Of a stretch of 64,000 bases of DNA, positions 33,273 through 46,800 are shown piece by piece; position 1 is the first letter of the stretch, and each line of letters begins with the position of its first letter. Below the pieces are notes generated by a model. The model worked only from the letters and a program-made list of their open reading frames with translations, did not search any database and was not told the origin of the DNA. The DNA comes from Arthrobotrys musiformis (taxonomy: Eukaryota > Ascomycota > Orbiliomycetes > Orbiliales > Orbiliaceae), in assembly GCA_036971715.1 (NCBI GenBank), contig JAVHJL010000001.1, forward strand, positions 1,054,001 to 1,118,000. The letters are read 5' to 3'. Both the position numbers and the translations under genes were made by a program.

Positions 33273-34594
33273 AAGTGCATATCCCACACGTATGTATACG
33301 TGTGCAGCCGTCAAGATCTAAAAACGGATTCGAATTTAAATAAATTTTGATAACGCTGATCGATATAATCTGCGATCTTGGTTATAGTTTTAGGGATAGA
33401 TCTAAATATTTATCGTAGCGCTCGCGCTTCCATGAGTCATCGTTGCAATTAATGATCAACTTTATATACCAATGCACAAGGCTGGAATTGTAGACGAGGC
33501 TGCGACATGACCTCAATCCTCCTCCCAAATCCAATTGGCCAAAACCCAAGCTTTCATGCATGCAACATGCAAGATATCTGACCAAGTTGATATACTTTCT
33601 TTGGTACACATGTTTCAAGGCAGTTTCGAGGGTTTCGAGGCTAGCTAGGACGGGGCAGCTGGGGACATAAAATATAGCCTTGATCAATATTATCGATGCA
33701 TCAATTGATCAAGCTTCTCACCATAGCCAGTGCTAAATATGTATACAGGAGATATCCAGATTCATTTGGGTTTAGAAGCCACCATCCTGCGAGAAGGCAC
33801 TGCTTCTGGAGATAAATATCTAGGTACAAGTTAAAATCTTGTTTGCTTGTAGGGAATTCGAAGCCGTGCAGAGTAAATTAATGTCAGCGCGCCCTGCATT
33901 GGATACTGTGTGTACCTAGGTATGAGGTATGTACGTGCTCATATCCGAAAATACGAAAACAGTCTGAATCGCGAAGCAAAAAAAAGAAAAAGAACTAACG
34001 AGAAATATGATATATTGAAAAAGTAGCAGTGAGATCTCGCTGAGTTGATGTCAAAGGAGCAGGACCAATAGTACCAATTCGAGAACCTTTTTAGAACTTG
34101 AGTTTTATCTCCAGAAGAGCTTGTCTCAAACCAGCCTTAATTAGTTCATTCGTACCCAAGAGACTACTATTACTTAAGTACTCAGTACACACCTGTCTCG
34201 TAGGCAAAGGCTAGTCGAAGCTATAGTAGGTAAGCTGACTATTGAGAGCAGGGAAAGAGAATTGAGGAAAGAGAGAATTGAGAAGTTTCCTGTAAACAGG
34301 ACTTCATTGTCATGTCCGCGGAGAGCAAGGCCCCTCGCACGGAGAGGCCTTCTCGAACAACAGAGCACCTATAATACACGTAGACGGGTCCAAAAAAAAA
34401 AAAAAAATCCTCAAAACCAAAATCCGCTCCATAATGCAACAGATATTTTAAGCTGTGAATGATAAATAAACGCCGATAACGCCCAATGCCATTCTATCCC
34501 ACGGCATAAGAAGAACAAAATAACCATCACAGTCTTCAGAATATAGTAATCAGAGTAATAAAAAAGGGACAAGGAAAATCACTCCCCCCCCAAT
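33273..34594. other. Intergenic region, no gene seen
   Basis: Promoter side of the phosphorylase-fusion gene and 3' side of the export-factor gene. A 101-codon minus-strand frame (33382-33687) has no recognisable content. A TACCTAGGTA site is at 33913. An A14 run lies at about 34393. Confidence 0.45.
33913..33922. repeat. TACCTAGGTA palindrome, copy 3
   Basis: Exact copy in the upstream region of the phosphorylase-fusion gene, followed closely by GGTATGTACGTG. Confidence 0.6.
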
Positions 34595-35214
34595 CTAAAA
34601 AACAAATCGCGTGCTCTGACTGCTGATCAAAAACTTCGGCGGGGTGGAAGTATCCGGCTCCAGGGTAATCGTTTCCGAAAACCCTCTGGACGGAGCATCC
34701 TTCTCGTTGCCGAACTTGACGTAGCCATTGGTGACCAAGAGGATGGAGCACTGCCCTCGCCCATTGGGCATGAGGGGCTGGGCATCGAAGCATTGGACTT
34801 CGTAGGTGGCTGCCGGCATTTCGGTGTGCAGCTTTTCAACGTCCGCCGCGCCGCCGGAGAGGTTGTTGCCGTTCCAGGAGACGGTGGCAGTGGCGGTGTA
34901 GTAGCCTTTAAGCTTCGTGCGGGCGGCTTGGAGGTCCGTGTAGTAGTTTGCGACAAAGTTCTTAGCAGCTATCATATAACAAAAGAACAAGATTGTTAGG
35001 TATGTATTAACTTTGATAATATGGAGATTTGAAAAAACTTACCCGTGTACGACAACTGGACGAGGATGTCGGTTTCCAAAGAACTTGCGGATTGAGCCTG
35101 CTCCGGAGAAGGAGAACGAGGACGACTGGTTAGACAAGCGGCCGGATAGGTAGCATAGGTGTGAGAATAGCGAAGAGTAGCCTTCTTAGACTTCTGTCCA
35201 GATGGGCCAGACAT
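34595..35214 (-). CDS. NTF2-like mRNA export factor (Mtr2/NXT type)
   Basis: Exons 35214-35043 and 34968-34595 give 181 residues. After a Ser/Thr/Pro-rich N-terminal extension of about 45 residues comes an NTF2-like fold: AAKNFVANYYTDL, the TATVSWNGNNLSG turn, VQCFDAQPLMP, ILLVTNGYVKFG and a C-terminal FLISSQSTRFVF strand. The order of helix, WNG turn and VxxxDxQP strand matches NXT1/p15 and Mtr2. These proteins pair with the Mex67/NXF1 receptor to carry mRNA and pre-ribosomes through nuclear pores. NTF2 itself is shorter and lacks the WNGN turn. The start at 35214 follows a TTG in frame and is the first ATG. Whether this is the Mtr2 or NXT1 orthologue is not resolved. Confidence 0.82.
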
Positions 35215-35761
35215 GATGGCAGGATCTCGATGTTTTGGGGACAAAGTTGTAGATGGTATTGATGGTGGTGGGGTAGGTGGATGGATGAACTTACCATGAT
35301 GAAGATAGTGAAGCTGTCTCTTTAAATAGTGGAAACTTGCAATGTGTGGATTCAGGCGCTGTTCGTGATGTTCAGGTGATGAAGCTGGCTGTGGAGATGA
35401 TGATGAAGGTTGGGACGTTGGCGATATTGAACCTGTCGAGTTGCTTTCATGGTGTCGCGCGGAATTTGGCCGTCGCGTGTTGGTGCGATGTGTTTGCCAG
35501 TTTATTTATTTCCCTTTACAGATGCATCCCATTGAGACGATGGCTTAGTCAGCGAATAAAATACAACGCCCAACTCAAAGCAAATCACAGAGATAGTGTA
35601 TAACTTAAGCTTCCCCCCACGGTGATATCGTAGGTGACCATGCAAAGGAAGAGTGACACTGCTAAAAGTAGAAACCTGGTCATTACATTGCACTCCAAGC
35701 ATACATCATACTACTACTATCCTTATATACATTACATTAATCATGACATCTCGACATAAAA
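35215..35761. other. Short intergenic region
   Basis: Promoter of the export-factor gene and 3' end of the large membrane-protein gene, both on the minus strand. TGATG/TGGTGG-rich sequence lies at about 35248-35285. No other gene is seen. Confidence 0.5.
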
Positions 35762-38492
35762 TTAAGCATTCGGAACCAAAGTTCTCCGAGTCCTCTCGGT
35801 CAACTTGGCTGATTGATGCCTCTGCCGAACTCCGACCAACTTCTCATCAACTCCCAAGATCTTCATCTCCTTGGCCACGGCTTCTCTATCGGTATCAACC
35901 CGCTTGCTCAATTCTAATATTGTGAACAAATCACCAAACTCGTCTGTATCTGCCGCAACCTGTGCAACTGCCTGCCAGGGGTCGCCGATACGTGTTAATG
36001 TTGTTTCCTGGAGGAATCGGACGACAATTATGGCGGATAATATAATTTGGAGACCTACGACTACGGCGATAATGGTGAATCCGATTGGGAGGCGGCCTTT
36101 GACGTATGTGCTGAAGAGGCCTTGCTGTTCTTGGGAATACTTCCCACCGCGCCGGGTGCCGTATGGCCCACCGGGCGAAGAAACGTTTTGGAACACATTC
36201 AATGAGACAATCTCATATCTGGTGAATTCCGGGAGACTGGCGTAGTACGCATTACTCGCAACGACTGTGAGGATAGCCTGTAACGCTAAGGCAACATTTC
36301 CATCCGAGTGATTTCTAACAGCGTTGAACAAATCACCCTGCCAGTTCCCCCCGCCGATCATGAAGGAATCTAGGCCGTAAATTACTTCGTAGTTCCTAAA
36401 ATATTTGTTAAGCGCGATGGAAAAGTTGCCATATATATCGTAGTTTTCCTGTCCTGGCCGGCTAATTTGGGGTTTATTGTGTTTGAGGTGGAGGGCGTCA
36501 ACAATGGGGTGTAGCTGTTTCGGGCGGGTTAGGTTTGTACGAGACAACCAGGGGCCGTCAGAACTGAAATTTGCGGATTCGGGCCTTGCCCAGGGGCGCT
36601 CGAGGGGCTTGAGGGTAAAGGCACCGCGAGATTCGGGGCTTCCTGGGAGGAACAATGGCAGTGTCTTGTCGAAGCTATAGCCACCCAAAGCGACGTCGTA
36701 TTCCTCGGCATTCCACTGACGATTTTCGTCAAAACCAGGGCCAAACCAGCTGGTGTTTACTTTAGAGATCAGATAAGTAGCTAGTTCGGTTTCACTTTGG
36801 CTCCGGATCCTGGAAATCTCAACATTGCGGTCGACGGCGTCCAAGGGCGTGTAACAAAGCGTACCGATGTATACTACGTCTGAAAAGGTAGTGGCTCTGA
36901 AATCCTCGGGTGGGGATGTTCCGACCTCTCCCCATTCCGGGTTTTTCAGGAAGAACTCCCTGTCGGCAACCACGCCATCCACGATATCCGCCAAGGGATC
37001 ATAACCGTTTTTACGATCTAAGATTAAATACGCCCCGCCATTTCTTGTTTTCCGGTCCGCTGTGCTGAATTCGCTCTTCAGTCCTCCGCCGTAGGATAGC
37101 GGTGGGAAGGTAATATTCTCGGGGGGCGGAGCGTCCCAATAATGATAGTCTGAATTCTGTGCTTGAGATCGATCCATACCCAGGTTCCCAATATCGGAAT
37201 TTGGAAGTTGACAAATGCTGATCGAGTCAGTCACTCTGCTAACATCAATGCCGCAGAAGAACGAAGATTCTTCCGGTTGTGCGCTTTGGATCATATCGGA
37301 TGATATAGTCTTCCTTACGTTCCCTCTGATGGCTACTATGGTCCCTTTCTCCTTGTAGACTTGGAAATTTGACACCTCGGGCTTCTGGCAGACGACTCTC
37401 GCATCAAAAAGCACGGCCTTCCCTATATACTCCCTAACTTTGCTACGATCCTCTGCTTTGAGGAATGGTAGGAAAGCACGGATCGTAGTCCCCGTATCAA
37501 CAAGCCCCTCAACCACGGGAGGGTCGAGCGAGTACTCCGCAAAAGCAGGAAAATTTGTAGTCCCAGTCCTCCAATACAAATTCCCTTGAACGGGAGAATA
37601 ACGGAAATCACGGTTTTCATAGAGAGTCGTGTTGTATTGATCTGCCCCCTCGAGCCTTTCCCATTCCTCAGGTACTCCATAGGAAGTGTTGTTTCTCCAA
37701 ATATAATCCATCGTGACGTTGAAGTCCCTGCTTCCCGACGGGACGGGTTGGATAATTACGTCGGATAGAAGGATTGTAGATGTGAAACTGAGAATGGAGG
37801 AGGTCACTATGATTAGGAATGTGAGGGTTACAATCGAGAGGGTTGTGAGTGAGCGGATTCCCGGCATGTTTTTGATGAGCGGGTAGACGAAGTTGACGAG
37901 GGATTGAGCCGCTCCTGGTGATGTGGCGCGCATCACGGAGATTGCGGCTAGCTATGTAGATAGACGATATAGTTGATCCACATATTCCATGTATGATACT
38001 ATAACTACTGGGCAATTATTTGGTAGGATATAAACTCACATCAGGCAGCGGAATAATCGACTTCTCAATAGCCAACGCCGCAAGCATGGATAAACACTGG
38101 CTAGCCTGCAACGTCACCGCCATTCTGAAGAACGACGACGGCAGAGAAATAGCTCTAACGGCCCAGTCGTTTATAACTATCGTTCTCCAGACATAATTAT
38201 CCGCCGTGCCCCACCAGAGGAAGGCGAACCATCCCATGCAACCGATGGAGAATATCGAACTGCTCAGAAACAGCACCGAGACCAGAGATCCTAGTCTGTT
38301 TATGAAGCTGGTCGTGATCTTTGTCGACTCTTGACTACTCGTTTCGGGCGATTCATCGTATGTGTCTGGGTACTCGGACTTGGTAATTGCGGGGGGGACT
38401 GAAGGTTCTGTTTCATCTTTCGGCAGGAGTTTTTGTTTGGAGTCCGATTCCACTGCGGGGAGTGATTCCTCGCCCGTGCGCTCCGGGTCCAT
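35762..38492 (-). CDS. Large fungal multi-span membrane protein, unknown function
   Basis: Exons 38492-38040 and 37951-35762 give 880 residues. Residues 1-60 are charged, Ser/Pro-rich and presumably cytosolic. Hydrophobic spans lie at about 67-94, 121-150 (continuing across the exon join) and 183-208. A soluble domain of about 560 residues with many N-x-S/T sites follows, such as FNVTMDYIWRNNTSYG. One more span (GFTIIAVVVGLQIILSAIIV, about 775-797) and a cytosolic tail of about 83 residues with GDPWQAVAQVA close the protein. The layout, with a glycosylated lumenal or extracellular domain between the third and fourth spans and a C-terminal GxxWQAVAQ motif, recurs in uncharacterised filamentous-fungal proteins. 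No enzymatic motif is seen. A plasma-membrane or cell-surface role is inferred only from topology. Confidence 0.85.
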
Positions 38493-40037
38493 AGCGAGGT
38501 TGATGGTTTCTTGAATTCGCTAGAGTATATACCTCTTAACCATCCACTTGCGGCGTCTAGTATGAGACAATAACTATCCCCGAAAAATGAAACAAAAGAC
38601 AAGATATTATACGGTGTCAAATTTAAAGCTATCTTTACCCCGAAAACCAAAGGCGACAGTGAAACATATCTATCCCTCCTAGGCAGATAGCACGATGGAT
38701 ATCATTGCAAAATCCAACTTAACCTCTTAGCGGACGAGCTCCTCTATAAGTACGGAGACCATACTACTAACGATGCAATGCATTCCGACAACTAGGCCCC
38801 ACGGCCTATATTCGTGCTATCATATCGAATGATATCGTGACCAAAAGCTCGCTCCGGACCCAATCATATCGCCCAGCGGCTAAGTATCAGTCGCCAAGAA
38901 CCGGGATCTTACAGCCTCACCCCGCTTAACTTTCTCACAATTCTGAGAAATACCGTGCCTATATATATACTCTAGAGCACACCTTTCAAAGCTCGAGTTG
39001 GGGATGCATATCTTTCCACCGGGATTGCTTTTTTTCCCTTTTTCTGGAAAGATCGCTGAGCGACTGCGCATTATCTCGTAAACCAAATGCTGCTATTGCG
39101 CAGGTGCATCGCAAGATTTCGATTTCCGGATATTTATGAATTCATTTGAATTCTGTCTACACATGCGCACTGCGCACGGTGATGTTGTTCGGGTCCGATT
39201 GTTGAAATCCCGCAGCCTTGCAGCTTGCATCCTGTTCCTTCGGCCGGCTCTGGTTTACGAGACTGAAACTCCTATTTAATAAGGTGTCACCACACCCCGC
39301 ATCAGTTTGAAGCGGCAAGTAATAATTATCTAGCGTATTAATCCGGATTTTCGCTTCTCGATATAGATATGTTTAGGTCAAGACTACGTGCACCGAACTA
39401 AAAAACAAATTCCTCGGTGTCTCGATATCTGATAATGCTCTTCTTTTACTCGAGGTGTTATCTTACAATATTACACCATGTTCATATCTCCATTTCGTAA
39501 ACCAAAAACTTCGTTTCTCACCAGAATGATATTTTCCTTCCAATTCGTATTCTCCCAAGTCCATGACCAAAACTCGCACTTTGAAATACACACTTCAGCC
39601 CTAAGTGCGGGGTACCATTTACACCTTATCATTAAAGTTGTTTACTACGGGATAAACTTATTAAATCCACGGGACCCCCTCCTCGCGCGCATAAACTCTT
39701 CGCTCCAGCGAGCTTGGCGCGCTTGGAATGTTGGGTTTTGCAAAGTAAATTTGAGTTGCTCGTTTATGCGAGCTTCTGTATTTTATAGGCGGTATGTTTA
39801 GCCGGGGCCGTTCTGTCGGTAATTCCTTCCTTGGTGTTGATCAACACGCAATTCTAAAATTGCAACATTCGGCTGCATGCATTTCGAATTCTCAACCTCA
39901 CGAAAAACGCGGACTGTATCGAATTGCTTGTCATACGGCATAGGCTTTCTAGTTTGGAAACTACCTCATAAGAAGGGGGTTAGAAGGGGAGCTATCTGGT
40001 ACGGCGCTGAGAAATGCGCTGTTAGTTGATAGCTACA
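38493..40037. other. Divergent intergenic region, no gene seen
   Basis: Separates the leftward membrane-protein gene from the rightward methionyl-tRNA synthetase gene, so it holds both promoters. A 107-codon frame at 39478-39801 has no recognisable content. No clear TATA box or repeat stands out. Confidence 0.45.
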
Positions 40038-41970
40038 ATGTTCCTTCGCTGTCGTTCTATCCACTCGACATTCGGTCGTAGTCTCAGCAGCCCATTCCGT
40101 CGGGTATCACGATTCACGCTTCCAATATCGAAACGATATCAATCGTCCGATGCGCAGGAGAAGCCTTATTACGTCACCACACCGATTTACTACGTCAATG
40201 CAGGTATGTGATTGTTTCCCGTAAACTTTCTAGAAAGTAGTATTAATGTGTATAGCACCGCATATTGGACATTTATACACCACCGTTCTAGCCGATGTCG
40301 TAAAACGCTGGCAGGAGCTGAAGGGGCGGGAGGCGAGGTTGTGTACTGGTACTGATGAGTATGGATTGAAAGTGCGTGAGTGTGCTTTTCTCTATTTTTA
40401 AAATTGTGGGAATATGGCTGATTGTGGGGAAGATTCAACAAGCTGCTGCGGTTGCGGGGGTTAATCCGAAGGAGTTTTGCGATAGCGGGGCTGAGACTTT
40501 TAAGGTAGGATTCTTTATGGTTGATGGTATGATTGGAGGGGTGTTGATTGTGTAGAGACTGGCGGATACGGCGAATATTAGTTATGATCGGTTTATAAGG
40601 ACTACTGATCCGGATCACCAGACTACTGTTGAACACGTTTGGGTAACTCTCCCCCCACTTGTAATGCACTAGGATATCAGGCTGATGGGTATAAAAAGCG
40701 CGTACTCAGGGAATCGGGTCACATTTCTTTAAAAAACCACTCGGGATGGTACTCCATCTCCGACGAAGCATTCTACCCGGACTCCGCCGTCGAAAAGACC
40801 CTCCACGTCCCAACGGGGAAACAAATCCTCGTCTCCAAAGAAACCGGAAAACCCGTCGAATGGATGTCTGAAGAAAACTATCACTTTAATTTATCCTCCA
40901 TGGCTCCGAGGCTACTTGAATTCTACGAGAAGAACCCGGAATGGCTGGTGCCGAATCAACGGTATGAACGGTTGAAGGAGGAGGTTAAGAAGGGTTTGGA
41001 GGATCTTTCGATTTCCAGGCCGAGGGAGAGGTTGCAGTGGGGTATTCCGGTCCCCGGGGATGAGTCGCAGAGTATTTACGTCTGGCTGGATGCGTTGGTG
41101 AATTACCTCACTTTCACGGGGTACCCTTACACTCCACCCTCATCGACAGTATGGCCCGCCGATCTACAGATCATTGGGAAGGATATAATTCGGTTCCATT
41201 GCATCTACTGGCCTGCGTTTTTACTCGCCATCGGGGCGGAACCGCCGAAGAGGATATTGAGTCATGCGCATTGGACCATGTCGAAGAAGAAGATGTCAAA
41301 GTCCGATGGGAATGTGGTTGATCCATTTCATGCGATCAAACGGTGGGGGGTTGATGCTATGAGGTTTTATTTATGCATTGATGGCGGGATAGTGAATGAT
41401 GGGGATTATTCGAATCAGGAGATCGAGGATAAATATAATAAGTACTTGGGCAGTCAGATCGGGAGTTTGGTGACGAGGGTTTGTTCGGCCAAGTACAGCG
41501 TTTCCGATGCGATACTGTGCGAACGGGAAGGGGGGAGGGGAGTGGAGTTGCCCGAAGAGCTGAAGGGGATGTATGAGAGATTGAGGTATGGGAAGTTGGA
41601 GGGGGTTAGGGAGAGGTTCGATGAGAGGATGAAGAAGATGGATTTTTCGAATGCGATAAGGGAGGTTTTGGATGTGGTTGCGGAGACGCATAAGTATATC
41701 CATGCGACGCAGCTGTGGCAGGATGATAAGGCGGCGCTGAGGAGTTACATGCTGTATCCTGCTGCCGAGGCGCTGAGGATTTCGGGGATACTGCTGCAAC
41801 CGTTCATGCCGCAGAAGATGGACAAGTTATTGGGGCTTTTGAAGGTGGGTGAGGATAAGAGGGGGTGGGGGGATGCGGTTATAGGGGCAGATTTTGGGTA
41901 CGGGATTGGAGCGTCGGGGACGAAGGAGCGGGTTTTCCCGAAGTTTCCGATCAAGGAGGAGGACATGTAG
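40038..41970 (+). CDS. MSM1: Mitochondrial methionyl-tRNA synthetase
   Basis: Five exons: 40038-40203, 40256-40371, 40433-40504, 40556-40642 and 40699-41970, giving 570 residues. The first 45 residues are Arg/Ser-rich without acids, as in a mitochondrial presequence. The class I signature HIGH follows at about 58-61 in NAAPHIGHLYTTV. TGTDEYGLKIQQAA, HSGWYSISDEAFYP and the KMSKS loop (KKKMSKSDGN) are all present, followed by the anticodon-binding helical domain. It charges mitochondrial tRNA-Met. Introns 2 and 4 use AAG acceptors. For intron 4 a CAG at 40678-40680 would add six residues (ADGYKK), but the AAG at 40696-40698 gives the family spacing HVWRVLRESGHI. The ATG at 40038 is the first after an in-frame TTG. 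Confidence 0.94.
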
Positions 41971-42117
41971 CCATTCTTCGAGTCTTCTCCGTCGAGGATA
42001 TAAAGAATGCACGGGAAAGGGGATGCTGTATGTAATGTACATTGTAAATATCACGATACTATCACATATGCACGCTGCATCCATCCACTCCTCGGTTTCC
42101 TCGTACTAGTGTACATG

Positions 42118-42127
42118 TACCTAGGTA
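42118..42127. repeat. TACCTAGGTA palindrome, copy 4
   Basis: Exact copy, embedded in a larger imperfect palindrome (GTACATGTACCTAGGTATGCACATG). Confidence 0.6.
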
Positions 42128-42322
42128 TGCACATGTAGTCAGAGGAAACAACCAACCAACCAACCGCAAGGAATATACGCATCCGGACGCGCAGCAGCCG
42201 AAACGCGCAGTCACGAGGTCTCATGCATGCCAACAAAAAATGCGCGAGCTCGTCATGTTTCTGTTTCTCATGCGGAGATTATTCCCTCCTCCTTGCCTAC
42301 CCAGAACTAGTATCTTGACCAA

Positions 42323-42323
<1 letters not shown>

Positions 42324-42361
<38 letters not shown>
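42324..42361 (+). repeat. A38 homopolymer tract
   Basis: Thirty-eight consecutive A, followed by GTGGAGAAGAAGAAG. It could be a nucleosome-depleting tract or the poly(A) remnant of a retro-inserted sequence. No coding remnant or target-site duplication is evident beside it. Confidence 0.85.
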
Positions 42362-42363
<2 letters not shown>

Positions 42364-43010
42364 GGAGAAGAAGAAGAAGAATGTCAGAGTCATAATTGAT
42401 ACTTAGGTTGTGCATAAAGGCCGACTCGACGGTTGTGTCCATCGGTTTTTGCCTTTGCATCTTTGGATAATTGTCCGGGACGGGAATAGACCACAAGCAC
42501 TAGCCGTGGACGGGTTAGTGCGCTGCAGCCCGCAGCTGGAAGAGGCAGACAGTTGGTGGAAGAGGCGGCGGATTCCAGGCTTTTTCTGCTCGAATCCTCT
42601 TCTCTATGAACTACCGTGATGATATGATTTCGAGGAATCGAGAGTAATAGATTGATGCCATCGCCACTGCATCAGCCCCTTATAATCTTATAGTTGTATA
42701 AGGAAGCAGTTATAGTTTAAGTGGAGTGGTGGTTGGACTAAGAATTCTCCCGGAGCCCCGTCAGCCAGCCATCAGCCAGCCAGCCATTGTGTCAGTCTGC
42801 CAGTCCGTCAGGCGAACCCGGCCGGAACGCAGCCAAGCAAGAGAGCCTTATTATATTCAAGACGCCGCCTGTGACTCGAAGCCTCCATCCACCTACACCT
42901 CCAGACCACTTACTTTACCCCATCCAGAACACTCCATTCCTCCCCAATACCCCTTCACGACGCGTCTTTCGACCCCTCGCTCCCTCTCGCGATAGCCTGT
43001 CACAAAAGCC

Positions 43011-45266
<2,256 letters not shown>

Positions 45267-45902
45267 TATGACGATGATGATGAATAACGGGCGAGGATCA
45301 AAAGGAGAGATATTTGAACGGTAGGCGATTACATCTGGCGACGCGTGCATTTGGCTTTTTCTTCTTTCGTCACATTGATATCCTCTGATAATTCTATTTG
45401 AATTGCAATATTTAATGGATTGGAGGCTATTTCACGGCTGTCTCTTTCCTTTCTCTGTGCCTTTTTTTTGTGCTTTGGTCTCATTTTGATGATTGTTTCC
45501 TTACTGGATTGACCGTACAGGTTTTATTTTCCTTAAAAGCGAATTCCCCTGTCACTCTTCACAGTCTTCTTTACAATTTAGTCTTTTTTTCACATACAGA
45601 GATCGAGACCGATACTGAGACGGGCCGGCAAGATCCGATGGCAATTGACTCGGCCGGGAAGGCAAGCACCAGCTAAGAACAAAACGAGGAGGGGGGTTAT
45701 GGGGGGTGGGAGGCAGGAGGACTCTACAGGTATGGACTATCTTGACCGCTGCAACGTTTTACTTGGATCTTTTGATATGCGTTTGAGTGCGAGGTGCTCT
45801 ATTCTATTCTCTTCTCTTCATTTCTCGTGTAGGCTGGACCTATGCTTTCTTCCCATCTCCTTGAAGTCTGTTGTTTCTAGATCTACTTTCTATCCTTTCT
45901 GC

Positions 45903-45952
45903 TCATGTCATGTCATGTCATATCATATCATACCATATCATATTATATTATA
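45903..45952 (+). repeat. TCATR pentanucleotide array
   Basis: Ten consecutive pentamers: three TCATG, three TCATA, CCATA, TCATA and two TTATA. Related arrays occur near 57431-57550. Confidence 0.8.
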
Positions 45953-46587
45953 TCCCACGAAGCAACGATTGGTCAGTCCCGAAGCTACCCATGTATCCAG
46001 AATACATGCATCCAGACCTGTCTGTCCAAACTAACTATCTCCTTTGAACTTCTCTGTCACCAAATGCCATGTCTCCTGCATGCGCGTCTGTCGGAACCCG
46101 AGCTTGTCTCTCTGCCTCGAAGCTTGATATGGGCGCCGGATGACCTGATACTGGGACGTCAACCTCCCATGACGTGACCTTTTCGTACCTTCCAGCCAGC
46201 TCGAACTAGCCGGCCCGAGCTGATTGGCAGTCGGGCGAGAGATTGCTGTCTGTTTGAGCGGGATTCGGTTCCCGGCGCGGCGAGTTGGTGCGCGCGGCGC
46301 TGCTTTGGGTTTAGTGCTTCGAGGTGAACCCCTGCAAGGGACAGCTTCTGTCCTTTCTCACGCGAAAAATAAAATAAATTCCAAAAAAATTGGAAAAAAT
46401 TGGAAAAAAATTGAAAAAGAAAAAGAAAAAGGAGGACAGCGATGGTGAGTATAATATAAATAAGCGTCGACGGGACTGGCCAATTGGTAGCTTCATATTT
46501 GGCCTTACTGTACTATTTGAGACTGGTCTGGTGGTTGTTATTGTGGCAGCTGCTGGCTGATTTGGCTGTTGTTCATTGTTGCTGGCG

Positions 46588-46670
46588 TCTTCTTCTCCTT
46601 TCTTTTATTTCTTCTCCTAACCTCCCTTTCTTCCGCCTCTCCTTCTTCTCCATCTTCTTCTCCATCTCTA
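46588..46670 (+). promoter_or_regulatory. CT-rich tract in CYP51 promoter or leader
   Basis: About 80 bases of nearly pure pyrimidine lie 130-210 bases before the start codon, as in other highly expressed fungal genes. A GA-rich tract of about 42 bases follows at 46755-46796. Confidence 0.4.
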
Positions 46671-46800
46671 CCAACTCCACTCTCGTTCACCTCTTCACCA
46701 TCACCATCACTACCATCCTGACTACCTCTCCGGCATCAATTGGCCGTGCTTGACAGAAGAGAGAGAAGAGAAGAGAAGAGAAGAGAGAGAAGAAGCAAAG

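Larger units (their letters stand above)
41971..43010. other. Intergenic region with A38 tract
   Basis: 3' end of MSM1 and promoter/leader of the checkpoint kinase gene. It holds a TACCTAGGTA site (42118), a 38-base A run (42324-42361) followed by (GAA)n, and a CAGCCAGCCATCAGCCAG-type repeat at about 42762-42785. No gene is seen. Confidence 0.5.
45267..46800. other. Intergenic region, CYP51 promoter and leader
   Basis: No gene seen. A TCATR pentamer array lies at 45903-45952. Two close TGACGT-type motifs (GGGACGTCAA and CATGACGTGACC, about 46151-46178) are candidate bZIP or sterol-regulator sites. A CT-rich tract (46588-46670) and a GA-rich tract (46755-46796) precede the CYP51 start. Confidence 0.5.

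Noticed and set aside
33382..33687. 101-codon minus-strand open frame upstream of the phosphorylase fusion
   Set aside because: No family similarity and no splice connection giving a longer protein; treated as chance.
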